From the NCBI GenBank assembly GCA_913061475.1, contig CAJXUN010000010.1:1-64000 (forward strand): DNA of 64,000 bases. The letters run 5' to 3'. Positions 24,339 through 34,879 of this stretch are shown in pieces (the first letter of the stretch is position 1; every line of letters begins with the position of its first letter). The notes under the pieces were generated by a model. The model was not told the origin of the DNA. It worked only from the letters and a program-made list of their open reading frames with translations, and did not search any database. The position numbers and the translations under genes were made by a program. This stretch comes from an uncultured Colwellia sp. Lineage in GTDB: Bacteria; Pseudomonadota; Gammaproteobacteria; Enterobacterales; Alteromonadaceae.

Positions 24339-26783
24339 CTAAGCGTCTGCTTTTCTCGCATTTTTACCTGGGCGTTTTTTTCGCGCCTTACGCTTTTTTG
24401 CTTTAGTGGTCGTGCTATCGCCAGATTTCGCTGGCTTTTTCTTCACCTTTGCTTGCTTGGATTGCTCATCTTGCGGTGTCGACTTGCCGTTAGCGCGCTT
24501 ACCACGTTTATGTTTATCTGAACTTTTACCTTTAGCTAGTGGCTTAGCGCGTTTAATAACCGCATTTTCGCCAGCTAATGCTAAATCAATTTTTTTCTCA
24601 TCAAGATTAACCGCGGCTACTTGTACTTCGACGGTATCGCCGATGTGATATTTAGCACCGGTATTTTCACCGGTTAGGCACATGCGTACATCATCAAAAT
24701 GATAATAATCATGGCCGAGTGATGTGATATGCACCAAGCCTTCAATATGTAAATCAGCTAAGCGGACAAATAAACCAAAATTTGTCACCGTTGATATAAC
24801 ACCGGTAAACGTGTCACCAACATGATCTTGCATGTATTCGCATTTCAGCCAATCAGAGACGTCTCGAGTCGCATCATCGGCGCGGCGCTCTGTCATTGAA
24901 CAATGCTCACCTAGCTCAATAACGGCTTCCGGTGTATAACTATGCGCGCCGGCATTAGCTTCATCTTTGGCTTGTTCATCTAAAATGGCTTTAATCACCC
25001 TATGTACCACAAGATCAGGATAACGACGGATTGGCGAAGTAAAATGGCTATAAGACGGTAAGGCAAGGCCAAAATGACCAATATTATCACTTTGATAAAC
25101 CGCTTGACGCATTGAGCGCAATAACATGGTTTGGATAAGTTCTTGGTCTGGACGGTCAGCAATTTTTTCGAGAATATGACAATAGTCTTTCGGCTCTGGT
25201 TGAGCTTTACGCTCCCCCATAGACGATAAATCTAGCCCTAATTCATTTACATAACTAGTAAAGTTATTATATTTATCTTCGCTCGGCTTATCATGAACTC
25301 GGAACAAGCCTGGTTTTTTATGCTTCTCAATGAACTCTGCTGTCGCAACGTTGGCTAAAATCATGCATTCTTCAATGATTTTATGTGCGTCGTTACGCAC
25401 CATAGCAACAATAGATTCAATCTTACGATTGCTGTTAAACAAAAATTGCGATTCAGTCGTTTCAAAGGCAATCGCGCCACGCTTGGTACGAGCCGCCGTT
25501 AACACTTGATACATTTTATTGAGATTTTCTAAATCCGGCACTAATGCTTGGTACTGTGTGCGTAACTCAGTACGATAGTCTTCATCTTTTTGCTCAGGGT
25601 TTACACCTAGAATAGTCGCAACCTTGCTATAGGTAAAACGAGCTTTAGAGCGCATCACTGACGGATAAAACTTAGCGTCAGATAGTTCGCCCGCTGCACT
25701 AATCGTCATTTCACAAACCATGCAAAGACGATCAACATCAGGGTTTAACGAACACAGGCCATTGGAGAGTTTTTCCGGTAGCATTGGAATAACTTGGCTA
25801 GGAAAATAAACCGAGTTGCCACGAGCAATAGCTTCATCATCTAATGCCGTTTTATTGCGAACATAATAACTGACATCGGCTATCGCAACCCATAACGTCC
25901 ACCCCCCCGCAGCATTAGGTCGACAATAGACCGCATCATCAAAATCACGAGCGTCTTCGCCATCAATAGTCACTAACGGTAAATCTCGTAAATCAACCCT
26001 TGGCGCTTTTGCTGATTCTTCTACTTCATCAGCAATACCGCTAACTTCGGCAATAATCTCAGGAGAAAACTGATAAGGCAGGTCATGTTCTCGCAGGGCA
26101 ACTTCGATTTCCATGCCCGGAGCCATGTGCTCACCGAGCACTTCAATTACCTCACCAACCGCATTTGAGCGCTTTGTCGGTCTCTGAAGAACGTTGACAA
26201 CCACAACTTGGCCATGGCGAGCGCCTAGCTTTTTGTCTGGCTGGATCAGAATATCTTGTTGAATACGAGCATCATCTGGCTTAACGCACGCGATATGGTG
26301 ATCAACATAAAAACGTCCAACAACGCCAGCCGTGCGAGGCTTAATAACATCAAGTATTTTGACTTCTTTACGACCTTTACGGTCGGTGCGATCAATCAAT
26401 ATCGCTTCAACAATATCGCCATGAATAACACGTTTCATTTCATAAGAAGAAATATAGAAGTCTTTGTCACCATCGTCAGGGGCAAAAAAACCAAAGCCAT
26501 CTCGATGACCAATCACTTTTCCGGTTAAGACATCGCTACGATTTGCTATCGCATATTGCTTAAATTTATTAAAAACAATTTGGCCACTATTTTCCATCGC
26601 ACGTAAGCGGTGCTTAACACCTGCGATCATATCGTCGTCAGTGTATTGCAACTGTTTGATAAGCGACTTAAACGTTGGGGGGATATTGGATTTTTCGATA
26701 AGAGACAATAGCAGCTCGCGGCTTGCTACGGGTTTGTCATATTTGTCAGCTTCTCGCTGTTGGTGCGGATCTTTTTCGGTCAC
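24339..26783 (-). CDS. rnr: Ribonuclease R
   Basis: This 814-residue 3'-5' exoribonuclease has an N-terminal winged helix (about 20-80), cold-shock domains (about 85-235), and an RNB domain with the metal-binding acidic set TIDGEDARDFDDAV (274-283 Asp residues). An S1 domain (about 655-740) and a Lys/Arg-rich tail of about 65 residues follow. RNase R degrades structured RNA, and in E. coli it is cold-induced and matures or decays rRNA and tmRNA. The gene is transcribed toward rlmB. Confidence 0.98.
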   Translation of the reverse strand: MTEKDPHQQREADKYDKPVASRELLLSLIEKSNIPPTFKSLIKQLQYTDDDMIAGVKHRLRAMENSGQIVFNKFKQYAIANRSDVLTGKVIGHRDGFGFFAPDDGDKDFYISSYEMKRVIHGDIVEAILIDRTDRKGRKEVKILDVIKPRTAGVVGRFYVDHHIACVKPDDARIQQDILIQPDKKLGARHGQVVVVNVLQRPTKRSNAVGEVIEVLGEHMAPGMEIEVALREHDLPYQFSPEIIAEVSGIADEVEESAKAPRVDLRDLPLVTIDGEDARDFDDAVYCRPNAAGGWTLWVAIADVSYYVRNKTALDDEAIARGNSVYFPSQVIPMLPEKLSNGLCSLNPDVDRLCMVCEMTISAAGELSDAKFYPSVMRSKARFTYSKVATILGVNPEQKDEDYRTELRTQYQALVPDLENLNKMYQVLTAARTKRGAIAFETTESQFLFNSNRKIESIVAMVRNDAHKIIEECMILANVATAEFIEKHKKPGLFRVHDKPSEDKYNNFTSYVNELGLDLSSMGERKAQPEPKDYCHILEKIADRPDQELIQTMLLRSMRQAVYQSDNIGHFGLALPSYSHFTSPIRRYPDLVVHRVIKAILDEQAKDEANAGAHSYTPEAVIELGEHCSMTERRADDATRDVSDWLKCEYMQDHVGDTFTGVISTVTNFGLFVRLADLHIEGLVHITSLGHDYYHFDDVRMCLTGENTGAKYHIGDTVEVQVAAVNLDEKKIDLALAGENAVIKRAKPLAKGKSSDKHKRGKRANGKSTPQDEQSKQAKVKKKPAKSGDSTTTKAKKRKARKKRPGKNARKADA

Positions 26784-26887
26784 ATTTATTCAATAATGGT
26801 TTTTTGTTTAGTATATCGTAGATCAACGCTATACCCAAGCAAGATAAAAACCAGAAATATTACGCCAACTACGATGTAATTAAGCGG

Positions 26888-27505
26888 TTAATATTTTCCG
26901 CTCTTAGCGGCATTAACCACCCGCTCTGGCATTCTTTTGGCAAGTTTTGCTAGTTGTTGGGTAATATTTTTATGGAGCTTTTTATCATCCGTTATCGATT
27001 GGTGCAATTGTGTATATAACTGAGGAAAGTCCAACGGACTTCCCTCGCCAGCTAAATAAATATCCGCCAACCTAAGCTGTGCCTTTAAGTTATTTAATGC
27101 AGATGATTCTTTTAAAAAGATAATCGCTTGGTTAATATCTACCTGAACAAATTTACCGACATGATAATAACGGCCCATTTGCTCTAACGCCTCCGATAAA
27201 CCCTGGTCAGCGGAAGCTTGCATGTAATGTAGCCCCAAAGGCACATCTTTTTTCACGCAAACTCCATAAGCAAGCATATCACCCCAAAGGAATTGATAAG
27301 AAGGCATTTGCGATTTAACCGCTCGAGCTTCAATATCTTGCACCAATTGGCAATCATCAATAACCACTTGGCTTAAATGCTTATTTTCTTTTATTAAATC
27401 AAGTAATACGTTATCACTATAGATTTGCACAGCCGTTAATTCAGCGGCAGAAACGCTAAGAGCATGGGTTATTGTTAATAGAATCGCGATAAGTAGTCGT
27501 TGCAT
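26888..27505 (-). CDS. motX: Sodium-type flagellar motor protein MotX
   Basis: This 205-residue exported protein has a signal peptide (MQRLLIAILLTITHALSVSA) and two or more Sel1-like repeats (GLHYMQASADQGLSEALEQM, AIIFLKESSALNNLKAQLRL). The segments DDCQLVQDIEARA and YQFLWGDMLAYGVCV are the ones I recognise from Vibrio MotX, a periplasmic T-ring protein needed for the PomAB sodium stator. Adjacency to rnr is also seen in Vibrio. The start at 27505 was chosen over 27520 because GAGG precedes it and the signal peptide is then regular. A generic Sel1-repeat protein is the alternative. Confidence 0.82.
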   Translation of the reverse strand: MQRLLIAILLTITHALSVSAAELTAVQIYSDNVLLDLIKENKHLSQVVIDDCQLVQDIEARAVKSQMPSYQFLWGDMLAYGVCVKKDVPLGLHYMQASADQGLSEALEQMGRYYHVGKFVQVDINQAIIFLKESSALNNLKAQLRLADIYLAGEGSPLDFPQLYTQLHQSITDDKKLHKNITQQLAKLAKRMPERVVNAAKSGKY

Positions 27506-27755
27506 AATGCCTCTTTGCATTGTGATGAAATTCGAGTTGCGCTATTGCTTATATCGACCAGTGACAGTAATAACTTTAATAGTAATTTATTGACACCATC
27601 AGCCGGTTACATTTTATAGTTAGCAAGCAAATATAATACCAAGCTAGTTAGTCGCTTGCCTCAAATATAAAGTTATTTACATTAACTATCTAAACTTGCA
27701 CTTAACAGCATAAAATATAACAATGGCGAAGATTTGAGCAGTCAAGGCGCTTTAC

Positions 27756-28778
27756 ATGTCGCAAATTCAGCAATTAATTGAAAATTCAAAAGTAAACGAG
27801 AGTATTGCACGTAAATTATTTGAAATTGAAACTGAGGTACTTGCTTGTCAATCAAGTGAGGAATTGTTGCAGCGTTTATTGGCTTTAATTCAAGCCAAAT
27901 TTCAATTGTCGGGCATTGCACTTTTATTGGCAGAGCCTACGCCGCTGAGCTACTTAATCAATGGTAATTTACAATCTAATTGGCATCAAAAAAATACTAA
28001 ACACATTGCTGCAGAAAAGTTAGCCCTATTACATGCAGATAAAATGCCAGTACTAACCAACGAGCTGACACAGCTAAAAAGTATGGTACCGGCAACATTA
28101 TTAAGTGGTGCTAAATCAGCCGCTTTAACGCCATTATCTTTAGAAGGTAAATTATTTGGCAGTTTGCTCTTTACTGATCAGTCGCCGGTTCGATTTCATC
28201 AAAAGTTAGGCACATTTCATTTAGAGCAACTTGCCGTTAAGGTTAGCTTATGTTTATCGAATGTATTAATTCGAGAACAGCTTGAGTATATGGCGCACTA
28301 CGATCGTTTAACGGGGGTGGCTAACCGACGACTTATGGAAGTGTGTATTGGTGAAGAGCTTATCCGTCAGCGTCGTTATGGTGTGCCTTTTTCAGTACTG
28401 TTTATCGATTGTAATAAATTTAAAGCCATTAATGATACTTATGGTCATGACTGCGGCGACAAGGTACTCGCTTACGTTGCCAGTCAACTACAAGAGTTAG
28501 TGCGGGAAAATGATAAGTGTTTTCGCTACGCCGGTGATGAGTTTGTTGTTGTGCTTGCAAGCCAAACATTGCCTGAAGCAGAGCAGGCCAGTGAGCGTTT
28601 ATGTCAATTTTTTAACAAAAATCCCATGCCATATCAAAACATTCGTCTACCGGTCAGTATTAGTTGTGGTGCAGCGGCGAGTGATGGCGAACAAACCATG
28701 GATGAGTTATTAAAATCTGCTGATAAAAATCTATATGCCAACAAAAAGGCAAATAATGGCATGGTATTTAAACTATAA
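27756..28778 (+). CDS. Diguanylate cyclase with N-terminal GAF-like domain
   Basis: This 340-residue soluble protein has a GAF/DUF484-like sensor domain (about 20-170) and a GGDEF domain (about 178-335). The signature is AGDEF at 259-263, an active variant, with DRLTGVANRR at the start and the inhibitory RxxD site (REND, 250-253) at the correct spacing. It should convert GTP into cyclic di-GMP with product inhibition. It is followed by an HD-GYP gene on the same strand after 77 bases. Confidence 0.93.
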   Translation: MSQIQQLIENSKVNESIARKLFEIETEVLACQSSEELLQRLLALIQAKFQLSGIALLLAEPTPLSYLINGNLQSNWHQKNTKHIAAEKLALLHADKMPVLTNELTQLKSMVPATLLSGAKSAALTPLSLEGKLFGSLLFTDQSPVRFHQKLGTFHLEQLAVKVSLCLSNVLIREQLEYMAHYDRLTGVANRRLMEVCIGEELIRQRRYGVPFSVLFIDCNKFKAINDTYGHDCGDKVLAYVASQLQELVRENDKCFRYAGDEFVVVLASQTLPEAEQASERLCQFFNKNPMPYQNIRLPVSISCGAAASDGEQTMDELLKSADKNLYANKKANNGMVFKL

Positions 28779-28855
28779 CGAATATGTTTCAAGGCAAACA
28801 GACTATAATTTTACTAATTTAGAACTAGTGCCAACAGTGTGTAACTAATCGCGTT

Positions 28856-30025
28856 ATGATCATAAAAGTCAGTATTAATGATTTAAAAAAAGGCCATTTT
28901 GTTGTCGATATTGTCGAACAACACGGGACTTATAACTTAACACGCGCCGGTCATATCAAAAATAGTATTATCGTTGATAATTTAAAAGCTAAAGGCGTCG
29001 AGTCGGTATTAATTGATACCACCAAAACCATTGACGAAGCACTCAGTGTTAACCTGCCCGAACAACATGAAAACTCAGGGCCGGTGATCCTAGAAGTCAC
29101 AAAAGCCAAAAAAATTTTTAATGAATCAAAAAAGCTGCAGCAACAAATGTTTCTCGACATTCAACAAGGCCGCTCGATAAACCTTGGCCCCATTATTGAT
29201 GCGACACAACAAACCATAACAGCAATATTCAAAAATCCTGACGCTTTAATTTGCGTAATAAATATTCGTAATAAAAATGAATATTTATTAGAACACTCTA
29301 TCTCAGTTTCCGTATTAATGACGGTTTTTGCCCGCTTTCTAAAAATAGACCGAAAAATTATTCAACAACTGGCTATCGGCGCATTTTTACATGATGTTGG
29401 TAAAATCAAAGTACCCAATCAGATCCTAAATAAGCGTGGAAAATTAACTGAAACAGAGTACCGCATGATCCAGAAACATGTAAATTACTCAATTGATATC
29501 ATCAAAGCAACGCCGGGAATTTCACCACTAAGTTTAGAAGTTGCCGCTTTGCACCACGAGCGACTAGATGGCTCCGGATATCCGTTAAAACTTAAGCAAG
29601 CTGACATTTCAAACTATGGCGCTATGATCGCAATTTGCGATGTTTTTGACGCGTTAACCGCAGATCGTTGTTATAAAGAAAGTTACAGCCATATTAAAGC
29701 ATTTAGCATACTGAGAAAGTTGGCGTCTGACGGTAAATTGATGCCAAGGTTGGTTGACTTGTTTATCAAATGTTTAGGTGTGTATCCAGTTGGAACCATC
29801 GTAGAGCTTAACGCTAATCGCTTAGCTATCGTGGAAAGTCGTAACCAAGATGATCCTATTAATCCAAAAGTTCGCTGCTTTTATAACATCGAAAGTCATC
29901 GATACATCATGACAAAAGACATTGATTTAGCTACGGAAGCTGACTTTATTATCAAAGGTGTTAAAGCCAAGGATTTTAACTTAGATATGAATAAAATTAT
30001 CGAATTTCTATTATTAGAAGGGTAA
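28856..30025 (+). CDS. HD-GYP cyclic-di-GMP phosphodiesterase with DUF3391 domain
   Basis: This 389-residue protein has an N-terminal DUF3391 domain (about 1-130) and an HD-GYP domain (about 145-310). The metal-binding sites are all visible: LEHSIS, LHDVGK at 178-183, KHVNYS, HHERLDGSGYP at 233-243 and CDVFDALTADR. The HHE...GSGYP loop marks an active c-di-GMP phosphodiesterase. With the cyclase just upstream it forms a make-and-break pair, probably co-transcribed. Confidence 0.93.
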   Translation: MIIKVSINDLKKGHFVVDIVEQHGTYNLTRAGHIKNSIIVDNLKAKGVESVLIDTTKTIDEALSVNLPEQHENSGPVILEVTKAKKIFNESKKLQQQMFLDIQQGRSINLGPIIDATQQTITAIFKNPDALICVINIRNKNEYLLEHSISVSVLMTVFARFLKIDRKIIQQLAIGAFLHDVGKIKVPNQILNKRGKLTETEYRMIQKHVNYSIDIIKATPGISPLSLEVAALHHERLDGSGYPLKLKQADISNYGAMIAICDVFDALTADRCYKESYSHIKAFSILRKLASDGKLMPRLVDLFIKCLGVYPVGTIVELNANRLAIVESRNQDDPINPKVRCFYNIESHRYIMTKDIDLATEADFIIKGVKAKDFNLDMNKIIEFLLLEG

Positions 30026-30054
30026 TGAACGACTCTTTCGAGCCATTCATTACC
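30021..30054. repeat. Hairpin between convergent HD-GYP and peptidase genes
   Basis: The 9-base arms GGTAATGAA / TTCATTACC include the HD-GYP stop codon. The loop itself contains CTC-TTTC-GAG. No T-run follows on either strand, so factor-independent termination is uncertain. Confidence 0.4.
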
Positions 30055-30101
30055 TCTGAAGTTATTAGTGAAAATACAGTATCAACACTATTTTTTTCCT
30101 A

Positions 30102-31511
30102 CTATTTTCTAAAATCAACTGACGCTTGTGCAGCAAAGTAGGCGTACATAGCATAAATTGCTGTATTCACTTTCAATGCTTCTGGATCAACTTTATCTAA
30201 TGTGTCGTTTTCAGTATGGTGATAATCAAAGTAATTAGAACCGTCTGGGGAGAAGTTAATGCTTGGCATCCCTAAGTCACTTAGTGCACCCATATCAGAT
30301 TGTCCTCTGCCATTATTGTCTGGCGATAATGCAACCCCCAAAGGCGCAAGATACTGTGCGAGTTCCCGAATTGCATTTAGCGATTGTGCACCGACACCGG
30401 GGGTCATTTTATAAATACGACCAATACCAAAATCCCATTCGGCGCCAATAACATGCGTTGCTATATCATTTTTATGCACTTTTACATACTCTTTTGCGCC
30501 TAACAACCCAACTTCTTCAGCAGCAAATAAGATCACACGAATAGTACGCTTTGGGCGTTTCGGTAATTGACCAATATGATGCGCGGCGGCCACCACCATA
30601 CCAATACCTAAACCATCATCTAGTGCCCCAGTACCAACATCCCAACTATCTAGATGTGCGCCTAAAGCGACAATTTCATTCGGTAATTCACTACCGGTAA
30701 ATTCACCAATGACATTGGCGGTTTTTGCCATGATTTCTGCATCAGTCTTCGCCGTCATTTTAAGATACAGACTTACCGCTTTACCGCGTTTTAATTGATT
30801 TATCAGTAAATCAGCATCGGGATTAGACAAGGTTGCCGCTGGAATTTTTTTCACGTCATCTTGATAACGCATGACACCGGTATGCGCGGTACGGTTATTA
30901 TCGGTACCAACCGAGCGCATAACGAGTGCGGAAGCGCCTTTTTGTGCTGCAACAACAGCGCCAGTAACACGCGCACCTACAGCAGGCCCGTAGCCTTTAC
31001 CATCAATGTGACGTTCCATTTGATAAGAAATAAAAGCAATTTTACCATCAAGGCTATTGTCCGGTGCCGCTTTCAAATCATCAAAGGTTGCAAAGTGCGC
31101 AATATTGGCTGTTAAGCCTGTTTCAGACGTGCCAACACTGCCACCTAGCGCTAACACCACAACATCATGCGGGTATGGCGCCACGATACGTGCTGTAGCG
31201 TCACCTCGTAGCCAATAACTTCCGGTAACTTCTTCTGTCCATACTTTGTCAAAGCCAAGGGCTTTCATTTTATTGACCGCCCAAACAATCGATTTTTTAT
31301 CGCCTTCAGAGCCCATTAAACGATGACCTACTTCGGTCGTTAATGATTCAATTAATTGATAAGACAGATCAGATTTCAATGCTATCGCTTTTAAGGTATT
31401 TAATTGTGTTTGTTGTTCTGCATTTAATTGTTGCGCTGAAACAAAAAAACTACTTAGGCTCATACATACTGCTATACATGTACTTGCAATAATTTTAATT
31501 TTTGGGCTCAT
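30102..31511 (-). CDS. M28-family zinc peptidase (carboxypeptidase Q-like)
   Basis: This 469-residue exported enzyme has a signal peptide (cleavage near SFFVSA). The M28 catalytic domain (about 270-460) shows the di-zinc ligands: GAHLDSWDVGTGALDDGLG (His, Asp), AAEEVGLLGAKEY (catalytic Glu and Glu ligand), and YHHTENDTLDKV (His). A PA-type insertion domain lies before it (about 120-260). It probably trims peptides in the periplasm or outside the cell. It stands alone between two terminator regions. Confidence 0.92.
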   Translation of the reverse strand: MSPKIKIIASTCIAVCMSLSSFFVSAQQLNAEQQTQLNTLKAIALKSDLSYQLIESLTTEVGHRLMGSEGDKKSIVWAVNKMKALGFDKVWTEEVTGSYWLRGDATARIVAPYPHDVVVLALGGSVGTSETGLTANIAHFATFDDLKAAPDNSLDGKIAFISYQMERHIDGKGYGPAVGARVTGAVVAAQKGASALVMRSVGTDNNRTAHTGVMRYQDDVKKIPAATLSNPDADLLINQLKRGKAVSLYLKMTAKTDAEIMAKTANVIGEFTGSELPNEIVALGAHLDSWDVGTGALDDGLGIGMVVAAAHHIGQLPKRPKRTIRVILFAAEEVGLLGAKEYVKVHKNDIATHVIGAEWDFGIGRIYKMTPGVGAQSLNAIRELAQYLAPLGVALSPDNNGRGQSDMGALSDLGMPSINFSPDGSNYFDYHHTENDTLDKVDPEALKVNTAIYAMYAYFAAQASVDFRK

Positions 31512-31670
31512 GTTTTCCCTTAAGATGAATGTTTTACTTTAAAATTTCTAATGGTGGTCAGTATCTATAAAAGCGTATTAACTTGCAATAAGTTCCCATT
31601 GATTTGGCAATTGCTACAATTATATATCAAGCTTAATCTTAAAGATTTTCCGCCCTAAAATCACTGACAA

Positions 31671-31705
31671 AAAAAGCCTGCTATTTTTCCAATCGCAGGC
31701 TTTTT
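31671..31705. terminator. Terminator of the RND efflux operon
   Basis: AAAAAGCCTGC pairs with GCAGGCTTTTT around a 13-base loop, followed on the minus strand by more T. It lies 26 bases after the permease stop. Confidence 0.92.
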
Positions 31706-31730
31706 GATTCACCACAAGTTGACTAGGCCG

Positions 31731-34700
31731 TTACGCTGCGTTGCCAACCGTTTTGATATCAACAGGTTTAGCTTGTCTTAACGCATGCTTTTTTACTTTA
31801 CGTAAATCGCGTAGTGCTAGTAAACAAGGTGTTAGAATCAAGGTCAGCACTGTAGCAAAAGCCAAACCACCTGCAATTGCTGTCGCCAGTTGATTCCACC
31901 ATTGTGTTGACGGTGCACCAACAACAGCCGTGCGGTTAAAAAAGTCTAGATTGATTTGTAACACCATCGGCAGTAGCCCCAAGATGGTTGTTACTGTGGT
32001 GAGCATCACCGGTCTTAGTCGTTGTGCTCCAGTTCTTAAAATTGCATCAACAACCGCATAACCTTCTCGGCGCAGCACATTATAAGTATCTATTAAGACA
32101 ATATTGTTATTGACCACAATACCGGCCAGAGAAATAACACCAATCCCCCCCATAACAATACCAAATGGCTTCTGCACTAAAAAGAGCGCTAAAAACACGC
32201 CAACGGTAGAAAATATCACCGCACTCAAAATCAAAAATGCTTGATAGAAACTATTAAATTGGGTCACTAAAATAATAGCCATAACAAATAAGGCAATACC
32301 AAATGCCTTGACAAGAAAGTCTTCGGATTCTTGCTGATCTTCATTTTGCCCTTTTATGGCAATTTCAACTGAAGGGTCAATACCCAGCGCTGGAAACTGA
32401 GCTTGTAAAGCCGGTAATTCTTTTGCTAACTGCGCCCCTGGTACTAAGTTCGCTTTAATACTCACCACACGTTTGCTGTCTACTCGTTTAATGCTATCAA
32501 CTTTAGGTACTGCGCTGCGTTCAACAAAGCTACTGACTGGCACTAAACCCGCGGGGGTTTTTAATCGTAAAGTATCTAAGCGAGAAATATTGCGTTTGTC
32601 TTCAGGAAAACGTACTCGTATATCTAATTCATCATCAACATCATCCGGGCGATACTCACCTAACTTCAAACCATTGGTCACCATTTGTACGGTTGAACCA
32701 ACAAGTGCCGCATCAGCACCATAAGTTGCGGCTAAGCTACGGTCAATTTTTAATTGCCATTCAATACCTGGCTTAGTGCTAGAATCTTCAATATCTGTAA
32801 ATTGGCTATGATTATGCAATGCAGTACTGATAATACGCGCAGATTCATTAAGTTTTTCGGGAAAACGTGAACTCAACTCAATCACTAGATCTTTACCACT
32901 TTGCGGGCCATTTTCATTCTTTCGCACTTCTATTTCGACCCCAGCAAGGTCATTAGTGCGTTGACGAATATCAAGCACCACTTCATCGGCAGGTCGTCTA
33001 AACTGCCAATTAGTAAAATTGACTTGAAAAGTACCAATTTGATCGTTGCCGCCAGTGCGGGTATACAGGGTTTTAATTTCAGCTAAATCAACAATCCGAT
33101 TTTCAATCGAGACCATGATCTCGTCTTTTTCACGAATAGATAAATCACCATGAGAGCGAACAACGATAGTGGCACTTGAAGGTTCAATATCAGGAAAGAA
33201 AATAGCCCCTAAACCTGAAGCGCTATAAAGAAATATCACCAAAACCGACATCGCTAACGTACTGGCTAATATTTTCCATGGATGGTTAATCGCTTTTTTC
33301 AGTACCCGAACATATTTGCCGGTAAAACCCGTTAACTGTGTTAAGTCACCTTGTTCTGCTTGGTCAATTTGTTGCTGTTCTTTAGCGCTAATTTGTCGAG
33401 ACTTACCGATAACACTCCCTATAGTCGGTACAAATATCAGTGCCATAGCCAACGAAGCGGTTAATACCGCGATTAACGTTATTGGCAGATACTTCATAAA
33501 TTCGCCCATCATTCCCGGCCAAAACATCAATGGGGCAAACGCTGCTAAGGTTGTCGCAGTTGACGCGATAATCGGCCATGCCATACGTCGTGCAGCTAAG
33601 CCATAAGCTTGGCGTTTTGTTTTACCTTCATTAAGCTCTCGATCCGCAAATTCGGTCACCACAATCGCGCCATCAACGAGCATTCCTACCGCCATTATAA
33701 GGCCAAATAGTACGACTATATTAACGGTTAAGCCTGCGAGCGCTAACACAAGAATACCAGTTAAGAATGCACCAGGAATAGCTAAACCAACCAATAACGC
33801 AGTGCGCGTACCTAAGGTGGCAATAATAACAATAACCACCAGTAAAACAGCTGAAAGCACATTATTTTGTAAGTCATTTAAGGTATCTTGCACATCAAGA
33901 GATTGGTCACCAACATAATCGACATTGACCTGATTGGGCCAACGTTGACGTTCGACTTCGATTAATGCTTTAACCTTAGCAACGGTATCAATAATATTTT
34001 CGCCTGAGCGTTTTTTAACTTCAATGGCAACTGAACGTTCGCCATTTAAACGGGCAAATGAGTTTGGATCTTTATAGGCTCTGCGTACGGTAGAAACATC
34101 TTGGAAGGTAATAACTTTGTCGCCATCAACTTTTATTGGCAATTCTAATAAGTCTTGTACTGTTTCGAATACCGAGGGTACTTTAATGGCAAATCGGCCT
34201 TTACCTGTATCCATGGTACCAGCCGGCACTAAGCGGTTATTACGCTCGACAAGATTATAAATATCACTTTGATCTAGGCCGTAACTTTCCATTAATAATG
34301 GATCGACAATGATTTCAACCATGTCTTCACGGTCACCACCAATATCGACTTCAAGTACTTCTTGTAAGCCTTCAATTTTGTCTTTAACATCACGAGCAAT
34401 GGTGATCAACCCTCGTTCCGTCACCGGACCTGATAAAATTACCGTAATCGCTGGATTTTGATTGGCCATGGTAACTTCATGCACTTCTGGCTCTTCAGAC
34501 TCTGACGGCAGCTTCGCTTTCGCGAGAGTTACCTTGTCTCGCACGTCGGCTAGCGCCTCTTTCGGATCTAAACCAGCAATAAACTCTAAGTTAATTGAGG
34601 CATGACCTTCACTAGCGGTTGCTGACATTGCTTTAATACCGGCAATGGATTTTAGCTCTTTCTCAATCGGCCGTATTAACATCCGCTCAGCATCTTCGGG

Positions 34701-34868
34701 GGAAATACCATCATGGACAATTGAGATATAGATATTTGGAATGGTGATATCAGGGTTGGATTCTTTAGCGATATTGGCATACGTTATCGCACCTGAGATC
34801 AGCAACAAAACAAAAACCATCAATACTGAACGTGTACGGGTTAACGCGGCATCTATTAAGGAAAGCAT
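31731..34868 (-). CDS. RND efflux permease (AcrB/HAE1-like)
   Basis: This 1045-residue protein has the RND layout: a first transmembrane helix at about 12-30, two large periplasmic loops (about 35-335 and 560-860), and two six-helix bundles. TM4 carries the proton-relay acidic motif GMLVDGAIVVTEFADRELNEG. Its length and start (MLSLIDAALTRTRSVLMVF) fit the proton-driven multidrug/hydrophobic-compound class. The substrate is unknown. The adaptor is encoded 11 bases upstream; no outer-membrane channel gene is present, so a shared TolC is likely. Confidence 0.95.
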   Translation of the reverse strand: MLSLIDAALTRTRSVLMVFVLLLISGAITYANIAKESNPDITIPNIYISIVHDGISPEDAERMLIRPIEKELKSIAGIKAMSATASEGHASINLEFIAGLDPKEALADVRDKVTLAKAKLPSESEEPEVHEVTMANQNPAITVILSGPVTERGLITIARDVKDKIEGLQEVLEVDIGGDREDMVEIIVDPLLMESYGLDQSDIYNLVERNNRLVPAGTMDTGKGRFAIKVPSVFETVQDLLELPIKVDGDKVITFQDVSTVRRAYKDPNSFARLNGERSVAIEVKKRSGENIIDTVAKVKALIEVERQRWPNQVNVDYVGDQSLDVQDTLNDLQNNVLSAVLLVVIVIIATLGTRTALLVGLAIPGAFLTGILVLALAGLTVNIVVLFGLIMAVGMLVDGAIVVTEFADRELNEGKTKRQAYGLAARRMAWPIIASTATTLAAFAPLMFWPGMMGEFMKYLPITLIAVLTASLAMALIFVPTIGSVIGKSRQISAKEQQQIDQAEQGDLTQLTGFTGKYVRVLKKAINHPWKILASTLAMSVLVIFLYSASGLGAIFFPDIEPSSATIVVRSHGDLSIREKDEIMVSIENRIVDLAEIKTLYTRTGGNDQIGTFQVNFTNWQFRRPADEVVLDIRQRTNDLAGVEIEVRKNENGPQSGKDLVIELSSRFPEKLNESARIISTALHNHSQFTDIEDSSTKPGIEWQLKIDRSLAATYGADAALVGSTVQMVTNGLKLGEYRPDDVDDELDIRVRFPEDKRNISRLDTLRLKTPAGLVPVSSFVERSAVPKVDSIKRVDSKRVVSIKANLVPGAQLAKELPALQAQFPALGIDPSVEIAIKGQNEDQQESEDFLVKAFGIALFVMAIILVTQFNSFYQAFLILSAVIFSTVGVFLALFLVQKPFGIVMGGIGVISLAGIVVNNNIVLIDTYNVLRREGYAVVDAILRTGAQRLRPVMLTTVTTILGLLPMVLQINLDFFNRTAVVGAPSTQWWNQLATAIAGGLAFATVLTLILTPCLLALRDLRKVKKHALRQAKPVDIKTVGNAA

Positions 34869-34879
34869 AACGGTTCTCC

